A DNA stretch of 64,000 nt, taken from JAANXG01 sp034520625 (GTDB lineage Bacteria > Pseudomonadota > Gammaproteobacteria > Arenicellales > JAANXG01). Numbering within the stretch: the first letter of the stretch is position 1; every line of letters begins with the position of its first letter. The notes beneath the pieces were generated by a model. It was not told where the DNA came from, did not search any database, and was given only the letters and a program-made list of their open reading frames with translations. The position numbers and the translations under genes were made by a program. The stretch is taken from positions 558,001 through 622,000 of the forward strand of contig JAXHNI010000009.1 of the NCBI GenBank assembly GCA_034520625.1, given 5' to 3'. Below, piece after piece: positions 1-9,045 of this stretch.

Positions 1-61
1 CTCCAACCGGGGTTGGTTAGTCATTCTACCCTTAAGCTGTCGTAACCGCTAACGGCACCAC

Positions 62-166
62 TCAGCCGCCGCGAGCAGCAAATGGACATCGTTCGGTATA
101 CCAGTCTCTGGCCGACAACGCATCCTGAAAGGCTTCAGGATGCCATCTGATTCTATTCGAACCCAC
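62..166 (-). pseudogene. RelE/ParE-like toxin, N-terminal fragment
   Basis: The minus strand encodes about 34 residues running ...RWHPEAFQDALSARDWY..., which resembles the start of RelE/ParE-superfamily toxins (a HPEA...A..WY pattern near the N-terminus). A GTG inside the last codons of the upstream antitoxin fragment would be the start, the usual overlapping toxin-antitoxin arrangement. The frame stops after about a third of the normal 90-100 residues, so no active-site part remains. A GTTAGCG core-like motif (complement at 47-53) follows the break, suggesting that an integron recombination point truncated the gene. The assignment rests on a short motif and could be wrong. Confidence 0.4.
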
Positions 167-320
167 GAAAAAGTCGTTCCCTGACTTCTGACCACGGCAC
201 CGTCTCTACAGCACGTGTATCCAACTCAGACACACGTTCCCGTATCTCCGATTCCCAGGCATCTTCCACGCCTGAATCCGTCTCACCATGGAGGCCCTCA
301 ACCAACCCCGCCGCAGAACG
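153..320 (-). pseudogene. Addiction-module antitoxin (TIGR02574-like), C-terminal fragment
   Basis: The frame ends with LVEGLHGE..SGVEDAWESEI followed by RVSELDTRAVETVPWSEV and a short tail. This matches the C-terminal half of the short RelB-like putative addiction module proteins, whose hallmark is a W-x-x-E-I-x-x-R block followed by a V-x-T-x-P-W-x-E-V block. The family is about 75 residues long; here the N-terminal half is absent and the frame runs straight into an attC-like remnant at 313-372. No credible start codon or ribosome binding site exists, so it is a remnant. It overlaps the toxin fragment at its 3' end, as in an intact TA pair. Family resemblance is from memory of the motif; no search was run. 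Confidence 0.55.
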
Positions 321-372
321 TTGGCGATGAGCCGCGCTTGACCGCCCGTGGCACCATCGGACTCGATCGTCG
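313..372 (-). repeat. attC recombination-site remnant after hsdM
   Basis: Two blocks match the complete attC at 9046-9143. The block aacgttggcgatgag.cgcg plus cttgac is nearly identical, and ggactcgatcgt is exact, in the same order and orientation. The central loop is shorter by several tens of bases, and the outer R'' core has been replaced by the hsdM stop codon. The remaining core reads GTTCTGC on the minus strand. It is therefore a deleted attC, and it places the left end of the restriction-modification operon inside the same integron array. Confidence 0.7.
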
Positions 373-1854
373 TCACCGTTCCAGCTCGCTGAGTACACTT
401 CGAAAGCTTTCGAGGCCCGATTCCAGGTTCTCGATGATCTCCTCGGCGATTTCGTCCGGCTCCGGGAGATTATCCAGGTCGCCGAGTGATTTATCCCGCA
501 GCCAGAAGATGTCCAGGCTGGTCTTGTCGCGCTTGAAGATCTCCTCGCGGGGGTAGCGGCGCCAGCGGCCCTCGGGGTTGTCTTCGCTCCAGGTTTCCTT
601 GCGCTTGTGGCGCGCGCCCGGCTTGTAGCACTCGATGAAGTCCTTGAGATGCTCGTCGCGCAGCGGCTTCTTCTTGAGGGTGTGGTGAACGTTGGTGCGG
701 TAGTCGTAGTACCAGATCTCATCCGTCCAGGGCTCCGCGCGGCCGGGGCGGCCGTCGAAGAACAGCACGTTGGCCTTCACCCCGTGGGCGTAGAAGATGC
801 CGGTGGGCAGGCGCAGGATGGTGTGCAGCTCGGTGGTTTCCATCAACTTGCGGCGCACGGTCTCGCCGGCCCCGCCCTCGAACAGGACATTGTCCGGCAC
901 CACCACCGCGGCCTGGCCGTTCTCGTTGAGCAGCGTCTTGATGTGCTGGACGAAGTTGAGCTGCTTGTTGGAGGTGGTGGCCCAGAAGTCCTGGCGGTTG
1001 TAGACGAAATCCTCCTTCTCCTGCTCCCCGGCCTCGTTGGTCACCGTCATGGTGCTCTTCTTGCCGAACGGCGGATTGGCCAGCACGTAGTCATGGCGCC
1101 GGGGCGCATCATCGGCCAGGGCGTCGGTCGGCGAAATGGTCGGTTCCTTGCCTATCTCGCCAATGTTGTGCAGAAACAGGTTCATCAGGCACAGCCGGCG
1201 GGTGTTGGCGACGATCTCGTTGCCGTGGAAGGTGGCGTCCTTCAAGGCCCGCTTCTGCGCCGCGCTCATCTCCGACAGATGGTGTTTGGCGATATAGTCA
1301 TACGCGCCCAGAAAGAAGCCGCCCGTGCCGCAGGCCGGGTCGCAGATGGTCTTGCCGGGTTGGGGCTGAACGCATTCCACCATGGCGCGGATCAGCGGGC
1401 GCGGGGTGAAGTACTGGCCGGCGCCGGACTTGGTGTCCTGGGCGTTGCGCTCCAGCAGATCCTCGTAGATATCGCCCTTGACCTCGGCATCCAGCATGAC
1501 CCAGTTCTCGGCGTCGATCATCTCGATCAGCCGCGCCAGCTTGGCCGGGTCCTGGATCTTGTTCTGCGCCTTGGTAAAGATCTGCCCCAGCATGCCCTTC
1601 CGCTGGCCCAGCGCGCGCAGCAGCTCGATGTAATGGGCTTCCAGCTCGGCCCCCTTGCGTGCCTTGAGGCTGTTCCAGTCGTATTCCTCCGGAATGCCGA
1701 TGTCGCGGTTCCAGGGCTTGCCGCGATACTCGTCCGCCATCTTGAGGAAGATCAGATAGGTGAGCTGCTCCAGGTAGTCGCCGTAGCTCACGCCGTCGTC
1801 GCGGAGCGTGTGGCAGAAATTCCAGACCTTTGATGCCAGTTGTTCCGCGTTCAT
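373..1854 (-). CDS. hsdM: Type I restriction-modification DNA methyltransferase subunit HsdM
   Basis: 493 residues, normal length for an N6-adenine methyltransferase of a type I system. The N-terminal HsdM helical domain (residues 5-130) precedes the SAM-binding motif I DPACGTGGF (172-180) and the catalytic motif IV NPPFG (260-264), which flips and methylates adenine. The C-terminal part ends EELER-like, consistent with the family. The start ATG overlaps the stop of the upstream rhuM-fic gene by four bases (ATGA), so the two are translationally coupled. It looks intact, unlike its partner hsdS, so methylation would need another specificity subunit or a restored frame. An attC remnant abuts its stop codon. 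Confidence 0.93.
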   Translation of the reverse strand: MNAEQLASKVWNFCHTLRDDGVSYGDYLEQLTYLIFLKMADEYRGKPWNRDIGIPEEYDWNSLKARKGAELEAHYIELLRALGQRKGMLGQIFTKAQNKIQDPAKLARLIEMIDAENWVMLDAEVKGDIYEDLLERNAQDTKSGAGQYFTPRPLIRAMVECVQPQPGKTICDPACGTGGFFLGAYDYIAKHHLSEMSAAQKRALKDATFHGNEIVANTRRLCLMNLFLHNIGEIGKEPTISPTDALADDAPRRHDYVLANPPFGKKSTMTVTNEAGEQEKEDFVYNRQDFWATTSNKQLNFVQHIKTLLNENGQAAVVVPDNVLFEGGAGETVRRKLMETTELHTILRLPTGIFYAHGVKANVLFFDGRPGRAEPWTDEIWYYDYRTNVHHTLKKKPLRDEHLKDFIECYKPGARHKRKETWSEDNPEGRWRRYPREEIFKRDKTSLDIFWLRDKSLGDLDNLPEPDEIAEEIIENLESGLESFRSVLSELER

Positions 1855-2853
1855 TCGGCACTCGCTTTATCGTCGTTGGCGTCGCCGGTGTCTTCCGCAA
1901 TCAGGTTCATGACCAGACGCGCCATCAGATCCTTGGCCTTGGGGTCGCTCTCGGCGATCAGCAGGGTCAGGGCGGTCAGGCCCTGCTCATTCAGCGTCAG
2001 GCGCATGCCTTCCTGGCGCAGGTAGAGCAGGAACAGGAACGCGCCGGAGCGCTTGTTGCCGTCCGAGAAGGGGTGGTTCTTGATCACGAAGTACAACAGA
2101 TGCGCGGCGCGCTCCTCGCGGGTTCTGTACAGGGGCTCGCTGAACATGGTCTGTTCCAGGTTCCCCAGGATCGCCGACAGCCCGTCGCCCCGATCCCGCG
2201 CGAACAGCTCGCTGGCCTCGCCCCGTTCGCGCAGCTCCCCGGCCAGCGCATCCAGCGCCCGGCGGGCTTCGTCCAGCCCCAGAATGCCGCGGGCCGGGCG
2301 GGCACCGGGAGGCACGCCCAGCGCCCCTTCGTCGTAGTCCTGCAGCAGGCGCCAGGTGCGGGCATATCCGAGGATCAGGCCGACCACTTCCTGCCCAATA
2401 TCCGAAACCAGCTCCTGCCGCGTGAGCGTCTGGCCGAGGAGCTCCAGGGCCTGCTCGAGCTCCGCCAGCCCCTGTTGGGCCAGGCGGTGCTCGTTGAGGC
2501 TGTAGCCCTGGGTCAGGTGTTCCCGGAGAACTCTGGTGGCCCATTGGCGGAAACGGGTGGCGCGTCGCGAACTCGACCCGGTAGCCCACGGAGATCACCG
2601 CATCCAGATCGTAGTGCGTCAGCCGCCGGCGGACCTGGCGCTTACCCTCCTGGCGAACTACCGAGAATTCCTCGGTAGTTGCCGACTCTTCCAGCTCACC
2701 CTCCGCGTAGATATTCTTGAGGTGCAAGCCGATATTGTCCGTGGAGGTGTTAAAAAGCTCAGCCATCTGGCTTTGCGTCGCCCAGAGGGTCTCGCTCTCC
2801 AGCCGAACTTCGACCGGGCGCTCATCATCCTCGAAAATGACGATTTCACTCAT
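1851..2853 (-). pseudogene. RhuM-Fic/DOC fusion protein, one-base frameshift
   Basis: The first frame (from ATG 2853, preceded by a strong AAGGAGG) encodes the RhuM-type N-terminus: VRLESETLWATQSQMAELF, then LKNIYAEGELEE and LDAVISVGYRV. The second frame continues with RATRFRQWATRVLREHL and a C-terminal Fic/DOC domain carrying HPFSDGNKRSG, the Fic catalytic motif with the invariant His. The frames join at about 2571-2574, where gagt stands in place of one codon, so a single extra base separates YRV from S-R-R-A-T-R-F. RhuM-Fic proteins are commonly found inside type I RM operons, probably as AMPylating or phosphotransferring regulators or toxins. It lies between hsdS and hsdM. A sequencing error cannot be excluded; if corrected, the protein would be about 333 residues. 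Confidence 0.8.
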
Positions 2854-3048
2854 ATAGCCTCCTTGCTGTTACACATAACGATTTTGGGGAAGTGTGCTGG
2901 CCTCCGCTCCCGGTTTCCGAACTTCCTGGATGAGCCATCAGAATCCCGGGATGAGGCTCCTGACGCATATTATACGGCGATGGACTCGCTAGATTAACCC
3001 TCGGACTGTTTTGATAGGCTCGCGAAAAAGGTGCTCCCGTGTACGGGC

Positions 3049-4657
3049 TCATGCCGATGCCTCGGCCTTGCGCTTGCGGCGGCCGGTCTTCGGCTCATTC
3101 GCCTGCTCCTGGCGAATGCGTTCCAGCAGCACGCTGGCGGGCTCATCGTTGGGATCCTGGGGGACGAGTTTGCCTTCGAAGGCGCGTTTTAGGATGGATT
3201 GGCGGAGGGACTTTTCACGCTCAAGGGTTGTATCAACTTCACCTATCATCTCATCTGCTTTTGATAGCCCTGCTTCAACCCTCGATACGATCTCCTGCTG
3301 CTCCGCAACCGATGGTATCGGGATAGGTATAGCTCGAATGCGATCTTGGCCGATGTTGCGCATGGATAGTTGGTTGCCTGTAGCTCTCTTTTCAATCTCC
3401 TTTCTGCCCACATCCGACCACAGATAGTAGAGAACGAAACGTTGATTCACCCACTGGAAGTTCAGACGAAGCACCTTGTCACTTAACATGATCTTTCGTG
3501 TGACGCCCTCGGCGATGACAGGGGCGCCCACAAGCTCGAGCGTATTCGCTCGGCTAATCAAAAAATCACCAGCCCTTATCAAATAATTTTCGTTCACAAG
3601 GTCAGGGCGCGTGCATGTTTTGCTTTCATTTTCATTGTATTCTTTCCAAGTAACAGCGCTGATCTTGACCAACCCATACTCTCCTTCCTCCGGAGGTTTC
3701 TCTTCGCATTTATAACTCTTTCCTGTATCGATACTGGAGATAAAGCTGCCAATGGGCATGGATAGCCAGCTGACGGGCAGTTTTTTGGAAACAAGGCATT
3801 CCACGCGATCAGTACGTTCCCGGCTTTCTCGGTTTGCTTCCCTCGCTTTCCGTCCGCCTCCCACTTCGCCACGGCGGCTTTCCACTCTTCCAGCTGTTGC
3901 TGGTAGCGGGTTTCGCGTTCTTCGCGGATACGCTGCAGGAGCTGGTCGGCGGTTTCGAGCTGGTCGGCGTTGTCGCGGCGCCATTGTTCGGTGAGGCGGC
4001 CTTCGAAGGCGGCTTTGAGCAGGGACTGGCGGTAGGTCTTGAGCTGGGCGCGGGCGGTTTTCAGGCTTTCCACGCCCTTGTCCAGTTCGGAGAAGAGGGC
4101 TTCGATCTTGGCGACGATGCGGCGTTGTTCGTTGCAGTGGCGGAATCGGAACGGCAGTTCTTCGATAGCTTAAGCCTCAAGTTACTCAACTGATTGCTTC
4201 CGCCTTGATACCTCTCGATCTTCAGACCTAGCTTGAAAGTGCGTAGTGTGACTCGTATGCTGGATAAAACAAGATAAAGGTCGCGATAAGCCGGTAGATG
4301 GTATAGTGCAACTGCATTTGCCGATTAGTCGCAGCTTCAATCTTCATATGACACTGTTCCTCAATTACCACTGCATACAACGCAACAGATCGTTCTGAGC
4401 CAGCCTCGGGACACTTCTGACAGAAGATTCAGATCGAGTCCTGCTCAAGACTGGTTTTATTGATCACTCGTTAGCGCAGCAGTTCTTCCGCTATCCTGTT
4501 GCCAGGTCTTTATCTCAGAGGCACAATGCGTCCGACCGAAACATATTCTGGATTCTTCCTCGAAGGCGGTTGCCTTTCCAAGTCACCATCACTAGCGTAC
4601 ATCACAAGGTCGTCTAACGTGGCTATTTCCCAGCCAGTTAGGTGAATCAGACTCCAT
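3049..4657 (-). pseudogene. hsdS: Type I restriction specificity subunit HsdS, degraded
   Basis: Pieces of one HsdS lie in three frames. The start ATG overlaps the hsdR stop (TGATG) and begins MESDSPNW. A GWEIATLDDLV...YASDGD block typical of a first target-recognition domain follows in another frame and stops near 4530. The central conserved segment (NEQRRIVAKIEALFSELDKG, then SLKTARAQLKTYRQSLLKA, about 3830-4135) is readable but shifts frame near 4136. A second slip lies at the A6 run (plus-strand t at 3781-3786), after which TRD2 and the C-terminal conserved helix (QQEIVSRVEAGL ... LRQSILKRAFEGKL) are intact. The span matches a normal HsdS, but much of TRD1 is unreadable. TRD2 is clearly AT-richer than its flanks, suggesting domain exchange. 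The gap of about 195 bp to rhuM holds only its ribosome binding site. Confidence 0.8.
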
Positions 4658-7449
4658 CACGCCGCCATCTCATCATTCATCTCATCCAACACTGCTTCCA
4701 TATCCTCCCCAAACAACTGCCACATTCGCCCGCGCCCGCCCTCGGCATCGAAAGGGGCGTAGTCCAGGTCTTCCACGGTGATGTGGAAGCTGGCGGCGAT
4801 GTGGTCGCGGATCTTTTCCAGCCAGGCCATCTGCTCCTCGTTGAATTTGGGCTGGTTGCCGGAGTGGCGGCCGAAGACCCAGCGCTTGAAGTTGGCGCGG
4901 ACGGTCTCGGCGTAGGGCGTGAGCCGGTCGTCCCAGCCAGTCACCCGGCGCACCAGGGCGATTATCTGCGCCAGCTCCGACTGTGGGCGTCGCACCTGAA
5001 CCTCGTCCAGCCGGGCGTAGGCGTCCCAGACATGGGCGGGGGCCAGCCGCGGGCGCTCGCGCTTGAGTGTCTCCAGCAGATCGCGGATAGCGCGGGCGGT
5101 GACCTCCCGGCGCCGGTGCGGCTGCTGGTAGTAGATCGTCAGGGCGTCGATGTCATCCCGGTGGGCTTCCAGCCATTCGCGAAAGTCGTGCCGCAGCGCC
5201 TCGCGCCGGGCCTCGGCGTCCGTCTCCCAGTCGCTGGTGGTGATCTCATCCAGGTTCACATCGTCCACCACTTGTTCCTGGCGCTGGCGGACCTCTTCCA
5301 GGAAGGTGGTCAGCGGGCCGGTGATGGCGGCGGTGGCCGCCTTGGCACGCTCTTCCCGGACGGACTCGACCTGCTCCGGGGCAGGCTCGGCGCCCTCGGG
5401 CAGTTGGTGGGCCTCGCGGGCGGCGCGGCGCAGGGCGTCCGGGTCGTCCGCGCCCAGCAGCTCGGAGGCAATGGTATTGAGGTCCGGGCCGTGGGTGATG
5501 CGGCGCACTTCCTGTTGTTGCTCATCGTCGAGACGCTTGCTGAAGCGGGCCAGGCGGCCGGCCAGGCTGCTCAGGGTGTCCGGGTCGCGCACGCCCATGG
5601 TCACCGCCTGCATGAGGTCCTTCATGGGCACGCTGGGCTTTTTCTCCAGGGCGCCGGTTTCCATCTTCTCGGAATCGCTCACCCCCACGGCGTCCACCAG
5701 CACGAAATGGGTCTTCGGCCCCTCGGCGGCGCGGTTCACCAGGCGCAGGCCGTCGGCATCCAGGCTGCGGGTGCCGCGGCCGACCATCTGCATGTAGTAG
5801 TTGCGGCTTTTGACATCGCGCATGAACAGCAGGCACTCGAGGGGCTTGACGTCGGTGCCGGTGGCGATCATGTCCACGGTGACGGCGATGCGGGGGTTAT
5901 AGTCGTTGCGGAAGCTCGACAGCAGGCTTTGCGGGTCCTCGTCGATGCGGTAGGTGATCTTCTTGCAGAAGTCGTTGCCCGCCGCGAACTCCTCGCGGAC
6001 GATCTGGATGATGTCGTCGGCATGGCTGTCGGTCTTGGCGAAGATCAGGGTCTTGGGCACTTCCACCCCGGCCGGGCCGGCCTCGTCGCCGGGCAAGCGG
6101 CGGTCGGGGAACATGCGCGGCAGGGCGTCGCGGAAAGCGCGGATCACGGTGCGGATCTGGCTGGGATTGACCACGCTGCGGTCGAGCTGGCGGCCGGCGT
6201 AGTCCAGGTCCTCGTCGAGTTGCTGCCAGCGCTGCTCCCGGGTGAGGCGGTCGCGGTGCTCGACGATCTCCTCCGCCTCGATCCTGCCGCCCTCGCGGGT
6301 GAGCTTGGTGTCGATGCGCCAGATCAGGTGATCCACATTGACGCCGTCCACCACCGACTGCTCCAGCGGGTACTCGCTGACCACATTCTGGTTGAAGAAC
6401 GCGTAGGTGCGGTTGTCCGGCGTCGCGGTCAGGCCCACCAGGAAGCTGTCGTAGTATTCGATGACCTGGCGCCAGAGGTTGTAGATGGAGCGGTGGCACT
6501 CGTCGATGACGATGACATCGAAAAACTCCGGCGGTACCTTTTCGTTGTAGACCACCGGCAGCGGCTCGCGCCTGAGCGCCTCGATGCCGGGCAGCTCGTC
6601 CTCGGCCTCTTCCTCGAGGGGCTCGCCCTTGAGGATGGAATACAGGCGCTGGATGGTACTGATGCACACCTGCCCGTCGCTGGGCACATGGGGCGAGTTG
6701 AGGCGCTGAACGGTGTAGAGCTCGGTGAACTTGCGGTTGTCGTCCTGGGGGATGAACTTGTTGAACTCCTGCTCGGCCTGGACGCCGAGGTTGCGGGTAT
6801 CCACCAGGAAGAGCACGCGCTTGATCCGGGCGTGCTTGAGCAGCCGGTAGATCGAGGTAATGGCGGTGAAAGTCTTGCCCGCCCCGGTGGCCATCTGGAT
6901 CAGCGCCCGGGGTCGGCCCTCCTTGAGCGACGTTTCCAGATTGCCAATGGCGTGGAACTGACACTCGCGCAGGCCGTCGGGCTGCAGCTCGGGGAGCTGC
7001 TGCAGGCGCGCGCGAAGCGGGGCAGCCCAACCGCGTATTGCCGCCAGGGTGTCCGGACGATGGACTTGAAAAATCTCTCGGGCACGGGGCTCGGGATCGG
7101 CTCGATCGGTAAAGCGGGTGAGCTGGCCGGTGGCCTCATAGATAAAGCGCAGGTCCGCCTTGCCGAGGTGCTTCAGCTCGGCCTCCGCATAGCGGGCCGA
7201 TTGCTCCTCCACCTTCGTGATGCGGTGACCCTCCTCCTCGCGCTTGGCCTCGATGACACCCGCCGGCTCGCCATCGACCATCAGCAGGTAGTCCATGGGC
7301 CCGCGATCCGTGGGATATTCCCGCACCGCCACACCCCGACCCGCCGACGGGTTCAGGCCCGAAAGGCTCTGCACCTTCCAGCCGGAGGCACGCAACTGTT
7401 CATCGATGCGGTCCCGAGCGCGTTGTTCAGGGCCCTGGTTGTGGGTCAT
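4657..7449 (-). CDS. hsdR: Type I restriction endonuclease subunit HsdR
   Basis: 930 residues. It has an N-terminal PD-(D/E)xK nuclease with D53 and E67-A-K69 in the VIEAKRE motif. SF2 translocase motifs follow: Walker A ATGAGKT (187-193), DECH (316-319), TATP (341-344) and a motif VI QMVGRGTR. A C-terminal EcoEI-type helical region docks on the methylase. As the motor and nuclease of the complex it cleaves unmethylated DNA after ATP-driven translocation. It is first in the operon, with hsdS overlapping its stop. All catalytic motifs look intact, but with hsdS broken the complex is predicted not to assemble on DNA. Confidence 0.93.
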   Translation of the reverse strand: MTHNQGPEQRARDRIDEQLRASGWKVQSLSGLNPSAGRGVAVREYPTDRGPMDYLLMVDGEPAGVIEAKREEEGHRITKVEEQSARYAEAELKHLGKADLRFIYEATGQLTRFTDRADPEPRAREIFQVHRPDTLAAIRGWAAPLRARLQQLPELQPDGLRECQFHAIGNLETSLKEGRPRALIQMATGAGKTFTAITSIYRLLKHARIKRVLFLVDTRNLGVQAEQEFNKFIPQDDNRKFTELYTVQRLNSPHVPSDGQVCISTIQRLYSILKGEPLEEEAEDELPGIEALRREPLPVVYNEKVPPEFFDVIVIDECHRSIYNLWRQVIEYYDSFLVGLTATPDNRTYAFFNQNVVSEYPLEQSVVDGVNVDHLIWRIDTKLTREGGRIEAEEIVEHRDRLTREQRWQQLDEDLDYAGRQLDRSVVNPSQIRTVIRAFRDALPRMFPDRRLPGDEAGPAGVEVPKTLIFAKTDSHADDIIQIVREEFAAGNDFCKKITYRIDEDPQSLLSSFRNDYNPRIAVTVDMIATGTDVKPLECLLFMRDVKSRNYYMQMVGRGTRSLDADGLRLVNRAAEGPKTHFVLVDAVGVSDSEKMETGALEKKPSVPMKDLMQAVTMGVRDPDTLSSLAGRLARFSKRLDDEQQQEVRRITHGPDLNTIASELLGADDPDALRRAAREAHQLPEGAEPAPEQVESVREERAKAATAAITGPLTTFLEEVRQRQEQVVDDVNLDEITTSDWETDAEARREALRHDFREWLEAHRDDIDALTIYYQQPHRRREVTARAIRDLLETLKRERPRLAPAHVWDAYARLDEVQVRRPQSELAQIIALVRRVTGWDDRLTPYAETVRANFKRWVFGRHSGNQPKFNEEQMAWLEKIRDHIAASFHITVEDLDYAPFDAEGGRGRMWQLFGEDMEAVLDEMNDEMAA

Positions 7450-7809
7450 GGCAGATCCGGATTCTCGTTATTGTCCATTGGCTCCGTGTGGACAGCCGCG
7501 CAACGCATGACATGGACCGCGATCCCGGCGGCTGCGGCCACGTACCGGAATGCGAGCGGCCCATGCTTCCAAGGCCGGCACCGTCGCCCGTCACTGGGCT
7601 GACCGCACTAGACCACGATGCCCGAATTATCGGTCCACGCCGGGAATCACCTTATCGCTATCCGGGTCATAGAGGCAACAACGGCCTCGACGAAGTTGTT
7701 CCGTCGCGATCATAACTCGCATGAGTGCTCTACCATCCGCTGTTCCTGCGAAGCGGATTCAACGCTACCGATTGACCAATCGATACATCTCACGGCCATA
7801 GATCGGATT
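7450..7809. other. Intergenic gap between the cassette array and hsdR
   Basis: About 360 bp with no convincing gene on either strand. It must carry the hsdR promoter on the minus strand and is the presumed right-hand junction between the RM operon and the cassette array. No recognisable attC, terminal inverted repeat or integrase gene is visible, so the insertion boundary cannot be placed exactly. Confidence 0.5.
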
Positions 7810-8457
7810 CTACCACTTCTGTTGGTTTACCTTCTTTTGCTGCATCTTGCGTATCTGGTCGACACGAAGCTTTATATACTTAGACCTTGCTTTGTCGGAA
7901 TTGCCATCAGCGAGCATCAAGGCTTTCGCCCAAAGTGACTCTATAGGCCGATTGACTTTAAGCTCTTTTCCGGCGATTTCAAAAGCATCGTCATTTTCCG
8001 CGCCACCTGACCGTGTCCGTACATAAAAGCCATACGCACCTTTCATGTCTTCGACCATGTGCGGCGCAGTACTCCGAACCTTATGGTATGTGATACGTCC
8101 AGCCGAACTAAATTGACCAACAATTGTTGTCGACAACCGCCAGAGCAATCGGGCTACATACACTATTGCTCCAATCCATATCATGGACAGCCCAACCATA
8201 ACCACTACTCGCACGCCCCATGGAGGGTTACCCGAAAATGTCCTGCCAATCGGTGTGTCTGAAGCTATGTACTGTTGCAGCCAATACATAGCCACGCCCC
8301 AGATCACAGCCCCAAGTCCAGCAAGAACCGCTGCCCTTTTCAATGACCATCCGCGCCACAAAGTAACGAGAAGGAGAACCCAGAACAACGGGTTTATCCA
8401 GGCGTATACAACCGCCACGCCTATCAAACCACCGACATAAGCCGTCGGGTCATCCAT
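7810..8457 (-). CDS. Cassette-borne membrane protein, unknown function
   Basis: 215 residues. Three hydrophobic segments are predicted at roughly residues 8-34, 42-62 and 83-106, followed by a basic cytoplasmic tail of about 100 residues ending in a Lys/Gln-rich QQKKVNQQKW. No enzymatic motif is recognised. GAGGATTACTGAG upstream of the ATG supplies a weak ribosome binding site. It is the last recognisable gene of the array before the RM operon. No complete attC follows it, so its own recombination site was probably lost at the RM junction. The family is not recognised. Confidence 0.7.
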   Translation of the reverse strand: MDDPTAYVGGLIGVAVVYAWINPLFWVLLLVTLWRGWSLKRAAVLAGLGAVIWGVAMYWLQQYIASDTPIGRTFSGNPPWGVRVVVMVGLSMIWIGAIVYVARLLWRLSTTIVGQFSSAGRITYHKVRSTAPHMVEDMKGAYGFYVRTRSGGAENDDAFEIAGKELKVNRPIESLWAKALMLADGNSDKARSKYIKLRVDQIRKMQQKKVNQQKW

Positions 8458-8533
8458 CTCAGTAATCCTCTATGTCTCTACCTACAGCCAAGACGTGGCT
8501 GCCACATGTCTGGAAAGTTGTCGCCAATATAAC

Positions 8534-8557
8534 GTTGGATACTCCATCGCCTTTAGC
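8534..8557 (-). repeat. Degenerate half attC site
   Basis: Right after the stop of the 163-residue membrane protein, the minus strand reads GCGATGGAGT..CCAACGTT. This matches the first half (R''-L'') of the attC at 14916-15011 (TGCGATGGAGTCCGACG). The second half with the GTTRRRY core is not recognisable in the following 75 bp before the next gene. I read this as an eroded attC no longer able to form the paired site. Confidence 0.45.
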
Positions 8558-9044
8558 GGATCCACAACACATGCCCAAGTGCTACAATCGCAACGATTCC
8601 GTAAACTACCGGAAGTAGAAACTCAAATAACATTCTGCAAGTCGTTACATCTTTAAACCGATCATACAACCAGTCAATTTTAGGCAATCTGCTATAAAGC
8701 CCGTCGTATAACCGTTGGTCTTCTTCCGTCCAGCCATCCACATATTTCTCAACCTCCTCCAAATAGTCTTGGTACTTCTTTCTCCAGATGAAAAGGTCCG
8801 ATGTGCCATAGACCGCAAACGCGATAAGGAAATAGAAAACAACCACGGCTACGAGGAGGATGAACGTTTTTTGATCAAGGGTTGAGAGTTCAATACCAAA
8901 GGCGGAGATCTTGGTTGGCACTATCCCGGCGAACGAGACAAGAAAGCCCGTAGTGCCTGCGAACAACAAATTCCTCCTCTCCTTCCTTGACACCTCGCTC
9001 AAGGGATACTTCAAATTCGCTGCTATGTCTGGCGCGATCTTCAT
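8553..9044 (-). CDS. Cassette-borne membrane protein, unknown function
   Basis: 163 residues. A soluble N-terminus (residues 1-24, NLKYPLSEVSRKERR) precedes predicted membrane segments at about 27-48 and 60-79, a charged loop with a D-G-W-T-E-E motif, and a third segment at about 139-160. Similar small membrane proteins with the SEVSRKERR and VPTKISA..GIE signatures are widespread hypotheticals; I know no function. The ATG sits 3 nt after the attC core GTTGAGA, so the GAGAG of the core probably doubles as the ribosome binding site. Confidence 0.75.
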   Translation of the reverse strand: MKIAPDIAANLKYPLSEVSRKERRNLLFAGTTGFLVSFAGIVPTKISAFGIELSTLDQKTFILLVAVVVFYFLIAFAVYGTSDLFIWRKKYQDYLEEVEKYVDGWTEEDQRLYDGLYSRLPKIDWLYDRFKDVTTCRMLFEFLLPVVYGIVAIVALGHVLWIR

Positions 9045-9045
9045 C

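Noticed and set aside
120..143. Perfect 10-bp stem-loop GCATCCTGAA/TTCAGGATGC as a terminator
   Set aside because: It lies inside the toxin-like coding fragment (HPEAFQDA), and no T-run follows on either strand, so it is more likely coding coincidence.
153..722. 189-residue minus-strand ORF as one gene
   Set aside because: Its first two thirds are an Arg/Ser-rich shadow of hsdM; only the part below about 320 resembles a real protein (the antitoxin fragment).
2846..3052. 68-residue minus-strand ORF between hsdS and rhuM
   Set aside because: No family likeness, no ribosome binding site, and it overlaps the rhuM start region; treated as intergenic.
4642..7602. 986-residue plus-strand ORF antisense to hsdR
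   Set aside because: Its translation is low-complexity Gly/Ala/Val/His/Gln-rich without any motif; the opposite strand encodes a complete HsdR. High GC produces such shadows.
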